From: Weissella thailandensis
Lineage (GTDB): Bacteria > Bacillota > Bacilli > Lactobacillales > Lactobacillaceae
Assembly (NCBI RefSeq): GCF_005405465.1
Contig: NZ_BJEC01000010.1
Span: 1-64,000 of the forward strand
DNA length: 64,000 nucleotides
Direction: 5' to 3'
Both the position numbers and the translations under genes were made by a program. This document shows, one piece after another, positions 1 to 9,161 of this stretch. Every line of letters starts with the position of its first letter. Within the stretch, counting starts at the first letter, position 1. The notes below the pieces were generated by a model. It saw only the letters and a list, made by a program, of their open reading frames with translations, did no database searches and was not told the origin of the DNA.

Positions 1-1
1 A

Positions 2-334
2 AATACTAGACCCAAATTAAATTACCGTTTAACAATCCACTCTGACCAGGGATTCCAGTATCAAAATTATGAATATGTCTCACGTTTGCAGAACAACCAT
101 GTGTTTCAAAGTATGAGTCGCAAAGCGACCTGTCTAGATAATGCTATGGCGGAGAGCTTCTTTCATCTCTTGAAGGTAGGAACTGTCCATAATAACCATT
201 ATCAAAACTATGACGAGCTGAAGTCTGCCGTCAATAATTATATCTATTACTACAACAATAAACGGATTAAAACAAAGCTGGCCGGAAAAACTCCGGTTCA
301 ATACCGAAGTCTTTCCGACCAGCTAGTTGCTTAA
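2..334 (+). CDS. IS3-family transposase OrfB, C-terminal part (5' end outside window)
   Basis: The frame is open from base 2 to the stop and carries the end of a retroviral-integrase-type (rve) domain: the second catalytic Asp lies in HSDQGFQY and the catalytic Glu in LDNAMAESFF, followed by the usual YYNNKRI and TPVQYR signatures of the IS150 group. Only the last 110 codons or so are present. It would catalyse cut-and-join of the element ends. A later TTG/ATG in the frame is not a real start; the gene simply begins upstream of the window. Whether the complete element is active cannot be told. Confidence 0.9.
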   Translation, partial: NTRPKLNYRLTIHSDQGFQYQNYEYVSRLQNNHVFQSMSRKATCLDNAMAESFFHLLKVGTVHNNHYQNYDELKSAVNNYIYYYNNKRIKTKLAGKTPVQYRSLSDQLVA

Positions 335-340
335 ACTTCT

Positions 341-364
341 CTCCAATTTTTGGGGTTCAGTTCA
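341..364 (+). repeat. Putative right terminal inverted repeat of the IS3-family element
   Basis: This 24-base stretch directly follows the transposase stop and ends in GGGGTTCAGTTCA. Its reverse complement begins TGAACTGAACCCC, the typical TG-starting tip of IS3-family ends. The matching left repeat is outside the window. Confidence 0.55.
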
Positions 365-381
365 GATAGATTTTCTATCTC

Positions 382-427
382 AGTTTTTTTATTTGTCTTT
401 AGGAAAATGATGACAAATAAAAAAACT
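382..427. repeat. Perfect 16-bp inverted repeat, possible terminator
   Basis: The arms AGTTTTTTTATTTGTC and its exact reverse complement are separated by 14 bases. The stem is almost entirely A/T and ends in a short A run rather than a T tract. It sits between the IS end and the first chromosomal gene. It could be a weak bidirectional terminator of the gene the IS interrupted, or a remnant of another element. Confidence 0.5.
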
Positions 428-559
428 ATTAATCCTTATTAGGAAATGTGGTAAGTCGCTAGTCGAAAGGTTATACTTAAAGACAATTGCTAATTTTAAG
501 CACATATTTTAAATGAAAGTGAAAATACAAGAGCTATTTTCATCAGCGAAGGTACGTTT

Positions 560-1825
560 GTGGTAACAAAAGAAATTCAAACGGGTGTGTTTGTCCACGT
601 TTTACCGACAAAACAATTTGCAACAACGCACATCGCGGTTAATTTTACGCAACAATTAAATCAACAAACTCTCAATGCACGTGTCCTAGCAAGTAATATG
701 CTGGAAACGGCTTCTGCAAAGTATTCCTCGCAAACCAAGCTTGCTCAGGCACTAAGCGAAATGACTGGGGCAGCCTTTGGGACAGAGATTTTTAAAGTCG
801 GTCAATTACATACCATTCGCTTGCAATTAAATTTGGTTCACGAAACTTTTGCAACGACAGATAGTGATATTCTGCGTGATGGGTTCAATTTTCTAAATGA
901 AGTTATTAATCGGCCAATGGGTGACGAGTCAGTTGGTTTTTCACCAGTCATGTTTAATCGACAAAAAGAAATTGCCCTTGATGAAGTTGCTGGTCTTCGC
1001 GAAGATAAACCTTACTATGCCTTACGAGAAGCCTTGCAAGCTTACTTTGGCGCTGCAGATCAAGCATTGCCAGCTTTTGGAACCATTTCTGGTTTGCAAG
1101 CTACCACGCCACAGCAAGCTTGGCAGGTTTGGCAAGAAAGTGTCGCAAATGATCGCATTGATATTGTGGTCGTAGGGGATATTACCTTAGCCGAGGTACT
1201 TGCAGCAACAAGGCAATTTAATTTTGCACCACGTCATCATCAATTGCAGGCAACCTATCAGCAAACGTTATTGCCACAAGTTAAGCAGGTCAAGTCACAG
1301 GATGATGTGACTCAAGCGCGTTTAGTGTTGGGCTATACATTAATGTCATCTGGTGATGAACGTTTCATTGCCAATGTGTTTAATGGTCTATTTGGTGGCC
1401 TGGCGATTTCAAGATTATTTTTAAACGTTCGTGAATCAGCGGGGCTAGTTTATGGTATCTCATCTGATTACAATCCATATACTGGATTATTGGTCGTGGA
1501 AGCAGGTGTTGATCAAGTCAATCTAGCTATTACAACAACAAAAGTTAATGAAGAATTACAACGTCTCCAACAGGAATTAGTTCCTGATGAAGAATTGACA
1601 GTAGTAAAACAATTATTAAAAACATCGTATACGATGACATTGGATCAGCCACTTTATTTAGCAGATCGTCTGTATAATCAACAAGTTTTAGATCAACCAA
1701 TCACCGATGATGCTTGGTTGGAAAAGATTGACGCGGTCACGGCTGAACAAGTTCGAAGTTTCGCACAGAGCGCAGTTTGGCAATTGCAGTATGCAATGGT
1801 TGGGGGAGAAGTGAATGTTGGCTAA
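560..1825 (+). CDS. M16-family peptidase-like protein, non-catalytic partner (YfmF type)
   Basis: This 421-residue protein has the two-lobed M16 (insulinase/pitrilysin) layout, including the conserved C-lobe RESAGLVYGISS segment, but the place where the zinc motif HxxEH should lie reads SNMLETAS, so it has no metal-binding site. In Firmicutes such proteins (YfmF/AlbF-like) pair with an active M16 subunit, and that subunit is the next gene, which overlaps this one by 11 bases. The start is GTG with a weak upstream site. The substrate is unknown; peptide or pheromone processing is an inference from related pairs. Confidence 0.85.
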   Translation: MVTKEIQTGVFVHVLPTKQFATTHIAVNFTQQLNQQTLNARVLASNMLETASAKYSSQTKLAQALSEMTGAAFGTEIFKVGQLHTIRLQLNLVHETFATTDSDILRDGFNFLNEVINRPMGDESVGFSPVMFNRQKEIALDEVAGLREDKPYYALREALQAYFGAADQALPAFGTISGLQATTPQQAWQVWQESVANDRIDIVVVGDITLAEVLAATRQFNFAPRHHQLQATYQQTLLPQVKQVKSQDDVTQARLVLGYTLMSSGDERFIANVFNGLFGGLAISRLFLNVRESAGLVYGISSDYNPYTGLLVVEAGVDQVNLAITTTKVNEELQRLQQELVPDEELTVVKQLLKTSYTMTLDQPLYLADRLYNQQVLDQPITDDAWLEKIDAVTAEQVRSFAQSAVWQLQYAMVGGEVNVG

Positions 1826-3095
1826 ATCAAAAAAATTTTTACCAGCTGAAAGACATCTAACTTTGTCGAACGGTTTGCGGGTGCATCTGCTCCCACGACC
1901 AGACTTTCACCAAGTGGTCGCAATGGTCACGGTAGACTATGGTGCTCGTGATCGCCTGTTTATGGATCAAGGGCAACTCATTTCACAACCAGCAGGTGTT
2001 GCTCATTTTGTTGAGCATCGACTGTTTGCACAGCCAGATTATGATGCGTTTTCACGATTAAGCGAACTTGGGGCAAATGCCAATGCATTTACGACCCAGA
2101 CACGAACAAGTTATTATCTGTCAACAACCGTTGGTAATCAAGCAGCATTGCAGGAATTAATGACATTCACGCAAGAACCGTATTTTGACTTAGCAATTGT
2201 CCAAGGTGAACAAGAAATAATTACGCAAGAAATAGACATGTATGAGGATGATATTAATTCAAAACTATACCGTCTAATCCTAGCGCGTTTATACCCAGAT
2301 GATCCTTTAGGACAGGATATTGCGGGTACAGTCGAATCAGTTCACCAAATCACGCCGGAACAGTTGCAGTTAGCATTTTCATCATTTTATCAACCAGATA
2401 ATATGGATGTGGTGGTCACGGGAGCTTTTGATGAGACCAAGTTACTGTCATTGATTGAAAACTCACCAGCAGGGCAGCGCGTAGGAGCCAAATCAGTTAC
2501 CAAGTTGGTGCCAGAATTAAAACCTGTCATCACAACGCCATTAGAAGTGCCTTTAAATGTCGTACGGAATAAAGTGGTATTGGGTCAACGATGGGAACTA
2601 GATTTCGCCAAATTGTCGCGACGTGATATTTTACGGGTGACAATTATTGGTAGTCTCGCTATCGATCTTGTCTTTGGTGAGTTTTCACCAACGTATATGA
2701 CTTGGTATAACGATGGCCTCATTGATGATAACTTTAGTGCCGACTTTGACGCGGAACGACACTTTGCTTATTTGACAATTGCTGCTGAAACGGCAGAACC
2801 AGAGCGCGTCATTGCAGCAGTTTCGCAGGTTTTGAATGATTTAACGGCGCAAGTTGTCCAACTTAAGACTAGTTTTAAGTTGGTGAAGAATGATGCCTTA
2901 AGTCGTTTGATCAATAAATTAAATCAAATAGAAGAAACGGCTATTCGTTTTGAAGGCCAAACATTTGATGAAGCAACCTTGCAAGATGAAATAGCTATTT
3001 TGCAAGCGCTAACAGTCAATGATATGATTACGGTATTAACACAGACAGCGGTCAGCCCAGTGGCCAGCATAATCGCTCGACCTGATATGTTGTAA
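1815..3095 (+). CDS. M16-family zinc metallopeptidase (YfmH type)
   Basis: The 426-residue protein carries the inverted zinc motif HFVEH at residues 64-68 and, about 75 residues later, the glutamate-rich helix around QGEQEIITQE that supplies the third zinc ligand. It therefore should be the active subunit of the pair made with the upstream overlapping gene. The ATG lies inside the end of the previous gene, consistent with translational coupling. Family knowledge places such pairs as cytosolic oligopeptide or peptide-precursor proteases. Substrate is not visible from sequence. Confidence 0.9.
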   Translation: MLAKSKKFLPAERHLTLSNGLRVHLLPRPDFHQVVAMVTVDYGARDRLFMDQGQLISQPAGVAHFVEHRLFAQPDYDAFSRLSELGANANAFTTQTRTSYYLSTTVGNQAALQELMTFTQEPYFDLAIVQGEQEIITQEIDMYEDDINSKLYRLILARLYPDDPLGQDIAGTVESVHQITPEQLQLAFSSFYQPDNMDVVVTGAFDETKLLSLIENSPAGQRVGAKSVTKLVPELKPVITTPLEVPLNVVRNKVVLGQRWELDFAKLSRRDILRVTIIGSLAIDLVFGEFSPTYMTWYNDGLIDDNFSADFDAERHFAYLTIAAETAEPERVIAAVSQVLNDLTAQVVQLKTSFKLVKNDALSRLINKLNQIEETAIRFEGQTFDEATLQDEIAILQALTVNDMITVLTQTAVSPVASIIARPDML

Positions 3096-3164
3096 TTATG
3101 TTAAAATGAAATAGAATGCAATTATATTTATTATGCTAAATTTTAAAAGTTAGGATGAGGGATT

Positions 3165-4124
3165 ATGAACGAAGAACGCAATAGCGCTATCGGACAAGAG
3201 CTCCAACAGGCTCGACTTGATAAAGGGCTATCACTTGATGATATTCAACAATCAACGAAAATTCAAAAACGCTACTTAGCGGCGATTGAGAGTGGCCAAT
3301 TTGATCAATTACCAGGTGCTTTTTATGAACGCGCATTTGTCCGTCAATATGCAACGGCGGTTGGAATAGATGCGGTTGCCTTCATGCAAAAATATGAAAA
3401 TGAAGACGCTGAAACACCACAACCTGATTTAAGTGCAGCACGTGTTGATGCAGATAATGTGACTCGGGCGGGCATGCATAAAACTGAAGAGACAGTTGCT
3501 GATAAAACACGAAGCATGATGCCAAAAATCATTATTGGTGTGGTCATCGTTGCGATTATCGCGATTATCTGGGCAGTGGTTTCATCGTTTGCTGGTTCTG
3601 CTAAGCAAGAATCAAAGAATCAGTCGACCGTCTCAGTATCAACATCACAAGTTGCTAACAAGGATTCTTCTTCAAAGAAGGCGTCATCAAAGTCATCAGC
3701 AACGACATCTTCTGATAGTGAGTCAAAATCATCAGCATCAAGCAGCTCAAAGAAGGCATCATCAAAGTCATCTTCTGAAAAGAAGGAAAAGACAGCTAAA
3801 GTTGACTTGGGCGAAAGTAATGTAAGTGGGACGACAGTTAGCTACGACTCAGTGAAAGCCCCTAACAAGGCAATGAAGATGCAGTTGAAGGCGGAAGATG
3901 GTTCTTCATGGATGCAAGTTAGTGATGCAGCTGGTACCGTATTGTGGAATGGTACTGTGGAAGATAGTAAGACGCAAGAGGTTGAGATTCCAACATCAGC
4001 AAATGGTGTGCAGGTTTCAATTGGAAATGCCTTAGCAACAAAAGTATCACTAAATGGTAAGTCAGTAGACTTGCAATCTAATAATGCGAGTGTTTGGCAC
4101 TTGAATATGAACTTTACACGATAA
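3165..4124 (+). CDS. RodZ-like membrane protein with N-terminal HTH domain
   Basis: Residues 9-75 form an XRE/Cro-type helix-turn-helix of the RodZ kind (ELQQARLDKGLSLDDIQ ... AIESGQFDQLPGAFYERAF), residues 121-142 are a single membrane helix, residues 150-215 are a Ser/Lys-rich linker, and the rest is a DUF4115-type beta domain expected outside the cell. RodZ proteins link MreB-type cytoskeleton to the wall elongation machinery. The order M16 pair - RodZ - pgsA - cinA - recA is a conserved Firmicutes arrangement and supports the call. The RBS GATGAGGG precedes the ATG. Confidence 0.88.
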   Translation: MNEERNSAIGQELQQARLDKGLSLDDIQQSTKIQKRYLAAIESGQFDQLPGAFYERAFVRQYATAVGIDAVAFMQKYENEDAETPQPDLSAARVDADNVTRAGMHKTEETVADKTRSMMPKIIIGVVIVAIIAIIWAVVSSFAGSAKQESKNQSTVSVSTSQVANKDSSSKKASSKSSATTSSDSESKSSASSSSKKASSKSSSEKKEKTAKVDLGESNVSGTTVSYDSVKAPNKAMKMQLKAEDGSSWMQVSDAAGTVLWNGTVEDSKTQEVEIPTSANGVQVSIGNALATKVSLNGKSVDLQSNNASVWHLNMNFTR

Positions 4125-4145
4125 AAACGTAGGAGCAAATAAAAA

Positions 4146-4730
4146 ATGAATTTACCAAATCAACTGACTGTATTTCGAATGATTTTGATTCCAGTGTTTA
4201 TGTTAGTATTGTCAATTTCACCTGATTGGGGTGTTTTGTCGTTTGGCGGTACAACATTACCTGTCGCACATTTAGTCGCTGCAATTATATTTATTGGCGC
4301 ATCATTAACTGATCTTGCCGATGGTAAAATTGCTCGTAAGCGTCACTTGATCACAAACTTTGGTAAGTTTGCGGATCCATTAGCTGATAAGTTACTCGTT
4401 ATGACAGCCTTGATTTATTTTGTTCAATTTGATTGGGTACCAGCTTGGATGGTTGCCATTATTGTTATCCGTGAGTTAGCAATTACTGGTTTGCGTACGT
4501 TGATTGTTGAAAATAATGGTAAGGTTTTGGCAGCAGCTATGCCGGGAAAGATTAAGACCGCTTCACAAATGGTCTCAATTTCTTTCTTCCTACTACATGA
4601 TGTTTTCTTCGAAATGATCAATGTACCATTCGCCATGATTATGATGTGGATTGCCTTAATCGCAACGGTTTATTCAGGAATTGATTACTTCTATAAGAAC
4701 CGTGGCGTATTCGCCGATGGGTTTAAATAG
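4146..4730 (+). CDS. pgsA: CDP-diacylglycerol-glycerol-3-phosphate 3-phosphatidyltransferase
   Basis: This enzyme makes phosphatidylglycerol phosphate from CDP-diacylglycerol and glycerol-3-phosphate, the committed step to phosphatidylglycerol, which in turn feeds lipoteichoic acid synthesis. The CDP-alcohol phosphotransferase motif DG-x2-AR-x8-G-x3-D-x3-D is complete at residues 59-81 (D59, G60, A63, R64, G73, D77, D81). At 194 residues with several hydrophobic helices it has normal family length. It follows the RodZ-like gene by 21 bases and probably shares its transcript. The stop codon overlaps the first bases of the interspersed repeat described separately. Confidence 0.95.
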   Translation: MNLPNQLTVFRMILIPVFMLVLSISPDWGVLSFGGTTLPVAHLVAAIIFIGASLTDLADGKIARKRHLITNFGKFADPLADKLLVMTALIYFVQFDWVPAWMVAIIVIRELAITGLRTLIVENNGKVLAAAMPGKIKTASQMVSISFFLLHDVFFEMINVPFAMIMMWIALIATVYSGIDYFYKNRGVFADGFK

Positions 4731-4857
4731 AGCGAGACAAAAGACGTTTTGAAGCCGGTTGTAACGATGATTGCGTTATTTTGGCTCGTAGCAAAGCGAA
4801 GAGACAGAATTACGTAATCGTTGTTACATTAAGGCTTCAGTCTTTTGGAACGCGTTT
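4729..4857 (+). repeat. Interspersed fold-back repeat, copy A
   Basis: This is a 129-base intergenic element that begins AGAGCGAGACAAAAGACG inside the pgsA stop codon and ends near GGAACGCGTTT. A second copy of the same length lies in reverse orientation at 18065-18193, and a diverged copy at 23136-23273. Internal arms AAGCC...GTAAC...GATTGCGT and ACGTAATC...GTTAC...GGCTT can pair, giving a long imperfect hairpin. A partial echo of its opening motif (AGAGTGAGACAAAAA) follows at 4861. It encodes nothing and may be a MITE-like or RNA-level element. Confidence 0.8.
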
Positions 4858-4911
4858 GAGAGAGTGAGACAAAAAGCGCCTTGAATCTCATAATAAATGA
4901 AATTTAAGTAT

Positions 4912-4940
4912 AAAAGCCGGGACGAAATGTCCTGGCTTTT
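4912..4940 (+). terminator. Rho-independent terminator downstream of pgsA
   Basis: The stem AAAAGCCGGGAC / GTCCTGGCTTTT with a GAAAT loop has one G-T pair and ends in a T run. It would end the M16-rodZ-pgsA transcript before the cinA-type gene. Confidence 0.85.
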
Positions 4941-5040
4941 ATATTCCATAATGGTCGTCGAATATCAATTTTTGATTTATACTAATAAAAGACATTTATA
5001 GAACATGTTGCCTCTTTATTAATGGGGAAGGAGGTTGGCA

Positions 5041-5523
5041 ATGCAACAAGAACAAGTTGGAAAAAGTTTAATTACTCGTCACCAAACGATTACATCAGCT
5101 GAATCTTTAACAGCTGGGTTGTTTGTGGCAACATTAGCTGAAGTTAGTGGTATCTCTGCAGCGCTACCAGGGGCTTTTGTGACTTATGCGGCAGCTGCTA
5201 AAACGAAATTAGTGGGGGTGCCCGCAGAATTGATTACGCAGTATGGTGTCGTATCTGACCAAGTGGCGCAAGCTATGGCCAAGGGTGCGCAAGCAAAGTT
5301 AACAACTGATTGGGCGATTAGCTTTACTGGCGTTGCTGGTCCGGATGCGCTAGAAGGACACCCAGCTGGGACAGTCTATATTGGTGTGGCAACGCCGTCT
5401 GGACAAACAATGGCGCAGAAATATCAGTTTAGTGGTGATCGGCAAGCAGTCCGTGAGGCGAGTGTCGCAGCTGGCTTTGACTGGTTGGCAGATTTATTAG
5501 CCAAAGAATCGTCAATTGATTAG
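5041..5523 (+). CDS. CinA C-terminal-domain protein (nicotinamide-nucleotide amidase family)
   Basis: The 160-residue protein consists only of the CinA C-terminal amidohydrolase domain, with SAESLTAGL near the N-terminus, GAFVTYAAAAKTKLVGVP and the signature TGVAGPD. This domain (PncC) deamidates nicotinamide mononucleotide. The N-terminal molybdopterin-binding-like domain of full CinA (about 410 residues) is absent. The start is the ATG with AAGGAGG six bases upstream; an in-frame TTG two codons earlier would leave no space for the RBS. It lies just before recA, the classical cinA-recA arrangement. Confidence 0.88.
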   Translation: MQQEQVGKSLITRHQTITSAESLTAGLFVATLAEVSGISAALPGAFVTYAAAAKTKLVGVPAELITQYGVVSDQVAQAMAKGAQAKLTTDWAISFTGVAGPDALEGHPAGTVYIGVATPSGQTMAQKYQFSGDRQAVREASVAAGFDWLADLLAKESSID

Positions 5524-5528
5524 ATGTA

Positions 5529-5557
5529 TTGAAAAAAAGTGTTAATTAGGTTACACT
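5529..5557 (+). promoter_or_regulatory. Sigma-A-type promoter of recA
   Basis: TTGAAA and TACACT are separated by 17 bases just after the cinA-type stop codon. No LexA/SOS-box palindrome of the CGAAC-N4-GTTCG kind is seen nearby. Confidence 0.65.
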
Positions 5558-5601
5558 AGAACTGCGTTAAGTTAAAGTTAATGAGTGGAGGCCCAAAAGA
5601 T

Positions 5602-6747
5602 ATGGCTACAGGAAAGAATATTAATCCAAATAAAAAATTAGAAGGTAAGATTACTGACCCTAAAGAACGTCAAAATGCATTGAATGATGCTTTGAAAAAG
5701 ATTGAAAAGTCTTTCGGTAAGGGCTCGGTTATGAAGCTTGGAGACAGTCGCTTCACCAAAGTTGAATCAACACCAACTGGTTCGTTAAAGTTGGATGTGG
5801 CTTTGGGTATTGGTGGTTATCCAAAGGGTCGTGTTGTTGAAATATATGGACCTGAATCATCTGGTAAGACGACCTTGGCTTTGCATGCGGTTGCGGAAGC
5901 ACAAAAAAATGGTGGTATCGTTGCCTATATTGATGCTGAAAATGCGATGGATGTGGAATATGCCAAAGCATTAGGTGTTGATGTTGATGAACTACTATTA
6001 TCTCAACCAGATACTGGTGAGCAAGGATTGGCCATTGCGGACGCTTTGGTAGCATCAGGTGCGATTGATATGGTTGTTGTCGACTCTGTTGCCGCTTTGA
6101 CACCTAAGGCAGAAATTGATGGTGAAATCGGTGATTCGTCAGTTGGTTTGCAAGCACGTATGATGTCACAAGCGCTACGTAAGATGTCAGGTGCTATCTT
6201 AAAGACAGGAACGACGGCTATCTTTATCAATCAATTACGTGAAAAGATTGGTGTGATGTTTGGTAATCCTGAGACAACTCCTGGTGGACGTGCATTGAAG
6301 TTCTATTCATCAGTACGTTTGGATGTTCGTCGTAAGGGTGGTATTGATGCAACTAAGGCGGATGGTGATAATATCAAATCTGTTGGTAATTTGACACGTA
6401 TTAAGGTCGTTAAGAATAAGGTTGCCGCACCATTCCGTGAAGTTGAAGTTGAAATTCTCTTTGGAAAGGGAATTTCAAAGACTGGTGAAATGATCGACTT
6501 AGCAGCTGATAAAGAAATCATCATTAAAGCTGGTTCATGGTTCTCTTATAAAGGTGAAAAGATTGGCCAAGGAAAGGTCAATGTTATTCGCTGGTTAGAG
6601 GAACCAGAACATAAAGAAATTTACGATGAAATTTATGATCAAGTTCGTCTGGCTTATATTGGTAGCCATGATGGATCAGCTGATGCACCTGAAGCTGCAC
6701 AAGAAGCAGATGGTGATGAAGTGCCATTGGATATTGAAGAAAAATAA
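5602..6747 (+). CDS. recA: Recombinase RecA
   Basis: RecA binds single-stranded DNA, drives strand exchange in homologous recombination and triggers SOS cleavage. The Walker A motif GPESSGKTT, the MAW-type core with [18 protein letters not shown], and the ATP-sensing loop region [16 protein letters not shown] are all present, with an acidic C-terminal tail ending LDIEEK. Length (381 residues) is normal. The ATG at this position is preferred over one 21 bases upstream because TGGAGG lies ten bases before it. Confidence 0.98.
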   Translation: MATGKNINPNKKLEGKITDPKERQNALNDALKKIEKSFGKGSVMKLGDSRFTKVESTPTGSLKLDVALGIGGYPKGRVVEIYGPESSGKTTLALHAVAEAQKNGGIVAYIDAENAMDVEYAKALGVDVDELLLSQPDTGEQGLAIADALVASGAIDMVVVDSVAALTPKAEIDGEIGDSSVGLQARMMSQALRKMSGAILKTGTTAIFINQLREKIGVMFGNPETTPGGRALKFYSSVRLDVRRKGGIDATKADGDNIKSVGNLTRIKVVKNKVAAPFREVEVEILFGKGISKTGEMIDLAADKEIIIKAGSWFSYKGEKIGQGKVNVIRWLEEPEHKEIYDEIYDQVRLAYIGSHDGSADAPEAAQEADGDEVPLDIEEK

Positions 6748-6763
6748 TCTATAATTAATAGGA

Positions 6764-6796
6764 AAAAACTGGGACATCATGTTTGTCCCAGTTTTT
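6764..6796 (+). terminator. Terminator of recA
   Basis: AAAAACTGGGACA and TGTCCCAGTTTTT form a perfect 13-bp stem around a 7-base loop, ending in a T run. Confidence 0.92.
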
Positions 6797-6872
6797 GTCT
6801 GTAAAAATAACTAGCGAAACAGGCCAAAGTGGTGTAACATAGAAACACTAATTTTTATCGGGGGAGCATAAC

Positions 6873-9155
6873 ATGACGCCGTATGACTCAGAGCAAAAAC
6901 GCCTAGATTCTGTACTAGAAAAAATTCAGGACGCTAAGGCAAATAATAAAATGCAACAAACGAACGCCAAGGAAAAGAAGGCGGATGTTGATTCTGGCTG
7001 GAAAGATGTTCGTTTTAAGACATCAACGTATGGTAGCTTGTTTGAGACAGCGATGTCGGTCCGTCAACAACAACAAATGTTACAAGAACGTGAGTTGGCG
7101 ATGGATTCAGCCGAACATCAAGCAGTCGTATTGGATCGTTTGACTGAACGCCCCTATTTTGCACGCATTGATGTGCAAGAAAAGGGAGCAGAAAAGGTTG
7201 ATCAAATCTATATTGGTTTAGCATCATTTTCAGATGGACCAGATAATTTCTTGATTTATGATTGGCGTGCACCAATTTCTTCTATCTATTATGATGGTGG
7301 GTTAGGTCAAGTCTCTTATGATACACCTGATGGTAAACAAGATGCTGAAGTCTCTTTGAAACGTCAATTTCAAATTGAGGATGGCACAATTGTCACGATT
7401 TTTGATACTGACGAAGCAGTTGGTGACCAGATGCTGCTTAATGCGGTTTCAGGTGAATCAACGACTAAGATGAAGTCAATCGTTACGACGATTCAAAAGG
7501 AACAAAATAAAATCATCCGTAATACGGCAGCGGACTTGCTGTTTGTGCAGGGAGCCGCTGGTTCTGGTAAAACATCGGCTGTACTACAACGAGTGGCTTA
7601 TCTGCTTTATCGTTATCGTGGTCATTTAACTTCAGGACAAGTCGTACTATTCTCGCCAAATCAATTGTTTAATGATTATATCGATCAAGTGCTACCAGAA
7701 TTAGGTGAGCAAAACATGGTGCAAATGACCTTTTATCAGTATGCATCACGCCGTTTGCCTAGGTTACAGTTAGAAACATTGCAAGAACGTTTTGAATCGC
7801 AACCAACAGGCATGGCCAAGCAAATTATTGACTTAAAGGGGACAAGTGCCTACTTTAAAGCCATGCAAGCGTACGCGCAATCATTAAACCAAGCCAATTT
7901 GAAACTACGGCCGATTAAATTCCGTGGTCAAGAAATAATCAGCAAGGATAAAATTGCGGAAATCTACTATTCATTTAATGATAACTATAACCTTGGTAAT
8001 CGTCTGCATGCGACGAAAGAACCATTGATGAAGATTTTGCAAGGTAAATCAGGTAATGAAGTCCATGCTGATTGGGTAGAAAATGAAGTGCAAAATTTGA
8101 GTAAGGAACAATATGATACGATGCTCCGTGACAATCCACGTGAATTTGATTCAGACGAAGCGGAGTATAAATATATTGCGAAGCAGTTGGTAATGAAAGC
8201 ATTCACGCCGGTTATCCGTGGTGTTAATCGTAATCATTTCATCAATATTAATGAGCAATTTGTGCACTTCTTAAAATCAGTACCTCAGCTTATCAATTTG
8301 GCTGACTATGATATGAGTCAGGCAGAATGGCAAACTGGTGTCAAGCACACCGTTGAACAAATGCGCCAAGGTATTTTGCCAATGGCAGATATGACGCCTT
8401 ATATGATGTTGTTCGATCTCATTAAGGGGAGCCGTGGGGAACGTGATATCCGCTTTGTCTTCATTGACGAAATTCAGGACTATACGCCTTTCCAGTTGGC
8501 GTTCTTAAAGTTTAGTTTTCCAAAAGCTCGCTTTACAATGTTAGGTGACTTGAATCAGGCCATCTTTACCAAGGAAAACGCCGTTAGTTTGCAGGATGAA
8601 TTGTCACAGCTATTTGATCCTGATAAGTCAGAGTACATTGAGTTAACCCAAACATATCGTTCAACCCAACAAATTACGGACTTTTCAAAAGATATTTTGA
8701 TTAATGGTGCGCAAATTGATGCTTTTGAACGCGCGGGTGATTTACCAGCGGTTTCAATCGTGCCAACTACTGGAGCAATGGTGACGGAAATTGTGCAACA
8801 ATTAGCCGATAATCAAGCTGCAGAAGAGACGACGGCGATTATTACGAAGACTTTGGCGGAAGCTGAAATAGCCTATGCGGCTTTACGTGACCAAGCGGAT
8901 GTCACGATTATCCGAACAGAGAATCAACGCTTAGTACCAGGAACAATTATTGTGCCTGCTTACTTGGCCAAGGGACTAGAATTTGATGCCGTTATTATGT
9001 GGAATGCGTCGCCAAAGGTGTATCATGGAGATGATGAACGACAACTTGTTTATACCATTGCATCTCGTGCAATGCATCAGTTAACGATATTTGCCGTTCA
9101 AGAATTGACGCCACTATTAGCGAATGTGGCTGATAACTTATACGAGATGAGGTAG
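6873..9155 (+). CDS. helD: HelD-like RNA polymerase-recycling helicase (UvrD/Rep superfamily 1)
   Basis: HelD proteins of Firmicutes remove stalled RNA polymerase from DNA and recycle it. The first ~60 residues are charged and predicted coiled coil; a HelD-specific stretch (FLIYDWRAPISSIYY, ~126-140) follows, then Walker A GAAGSGKTS (227-235), Walker B FIDEIQD (~530), the motif QTYRSTQQI and the C-terminal GLEFDAVI motif. At 760 residues it has normal family length. The RBS GGGGGAG precedes the ATG. The pantothenate kinase gene follows after six bases, so both are probably co-transcribed. Confidence 0.9.
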   Translation: MTPYDSEQKRLDSVLEKIQDAKANNKMQQTNAKEKKADVDSGWKDVRFKTSTYGSLFETAMSVRQQQQMLQERELAMDSAEHQAVVLDRLTERPYFARIDVQEKGAEKVDQIYIGLASFSDGPDNFLIYDWRAPISSIYYDGGLGQVSYDTPDGKQDAEVSLKRQFQIEDGTIVTIFDTDEAVGDQMLLNAVSGESTTKMKSIVTTIQKEQNKIIRNTAADLLFVQGAAGSGKTSAVLQRVAYLLYRYRGHLTSGQVVLFSPNQLFNDYIDQVLPELGEQNMVQMTFYQYASRRLPRLQLETLQERFESQPTGMAKQIIDLKGTSAYFKAMQAYAQSLNQANLKLRPIKFRGQEIISKDKIAEIYYSFNDNYNLGNRLHATKEPLMKILQGKSGNEVHADWVENEVQNLSKEQYDTMLRDNPREFDSDEAEYKYIAKQLVMKAFTPVIRGVNRNHFININEQFVHFLKSVPQLINLADYDMSQAEWQTGVKHTVEQMRQGILPMADMTPYMMLFDLIKGSRGERDIRFVFIDEIQDYTPFQLAFLKFSFPKARFTMLGDLNQAIFTKENAVSLQDELSQLFDPDKSEYIELTQTYRSTQQITDFSKDILINGAQIDAFERAGDLPAVSIVPTTGAMVTEIVQQLADNQAAEETTAIITKTLAEAEIAYAALRDQADVTIIRTENQRLVPGTIIVPAYLAKGLEFDAVIMWNASPKVYHGDDERQLVYTIASRAMHQLTIFAVQELTPLLANVADNLYEMR

Positions 9156-9161
9156 TCTACT

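Larger units (their letters stand above)
1..364 (+). mobile_element. Right end of an IS3-family (IS150-like) insertion sequence, cut by the window edge
   Basis: The end of a DDE transposase reading frame is followed within 30 bases by a sequence that, read from position 364 inwards, starts TGAACTGAACCCC and continues into an A-run and TTGGAG. This is the look of an IS3-family terminal inverted repeat with TG at its outer tip. The left end lies outside the window, so neither the partner repeat nor the target duplication can be checked. The right boundary at 364 is an estimate. Confidence 0.7.
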
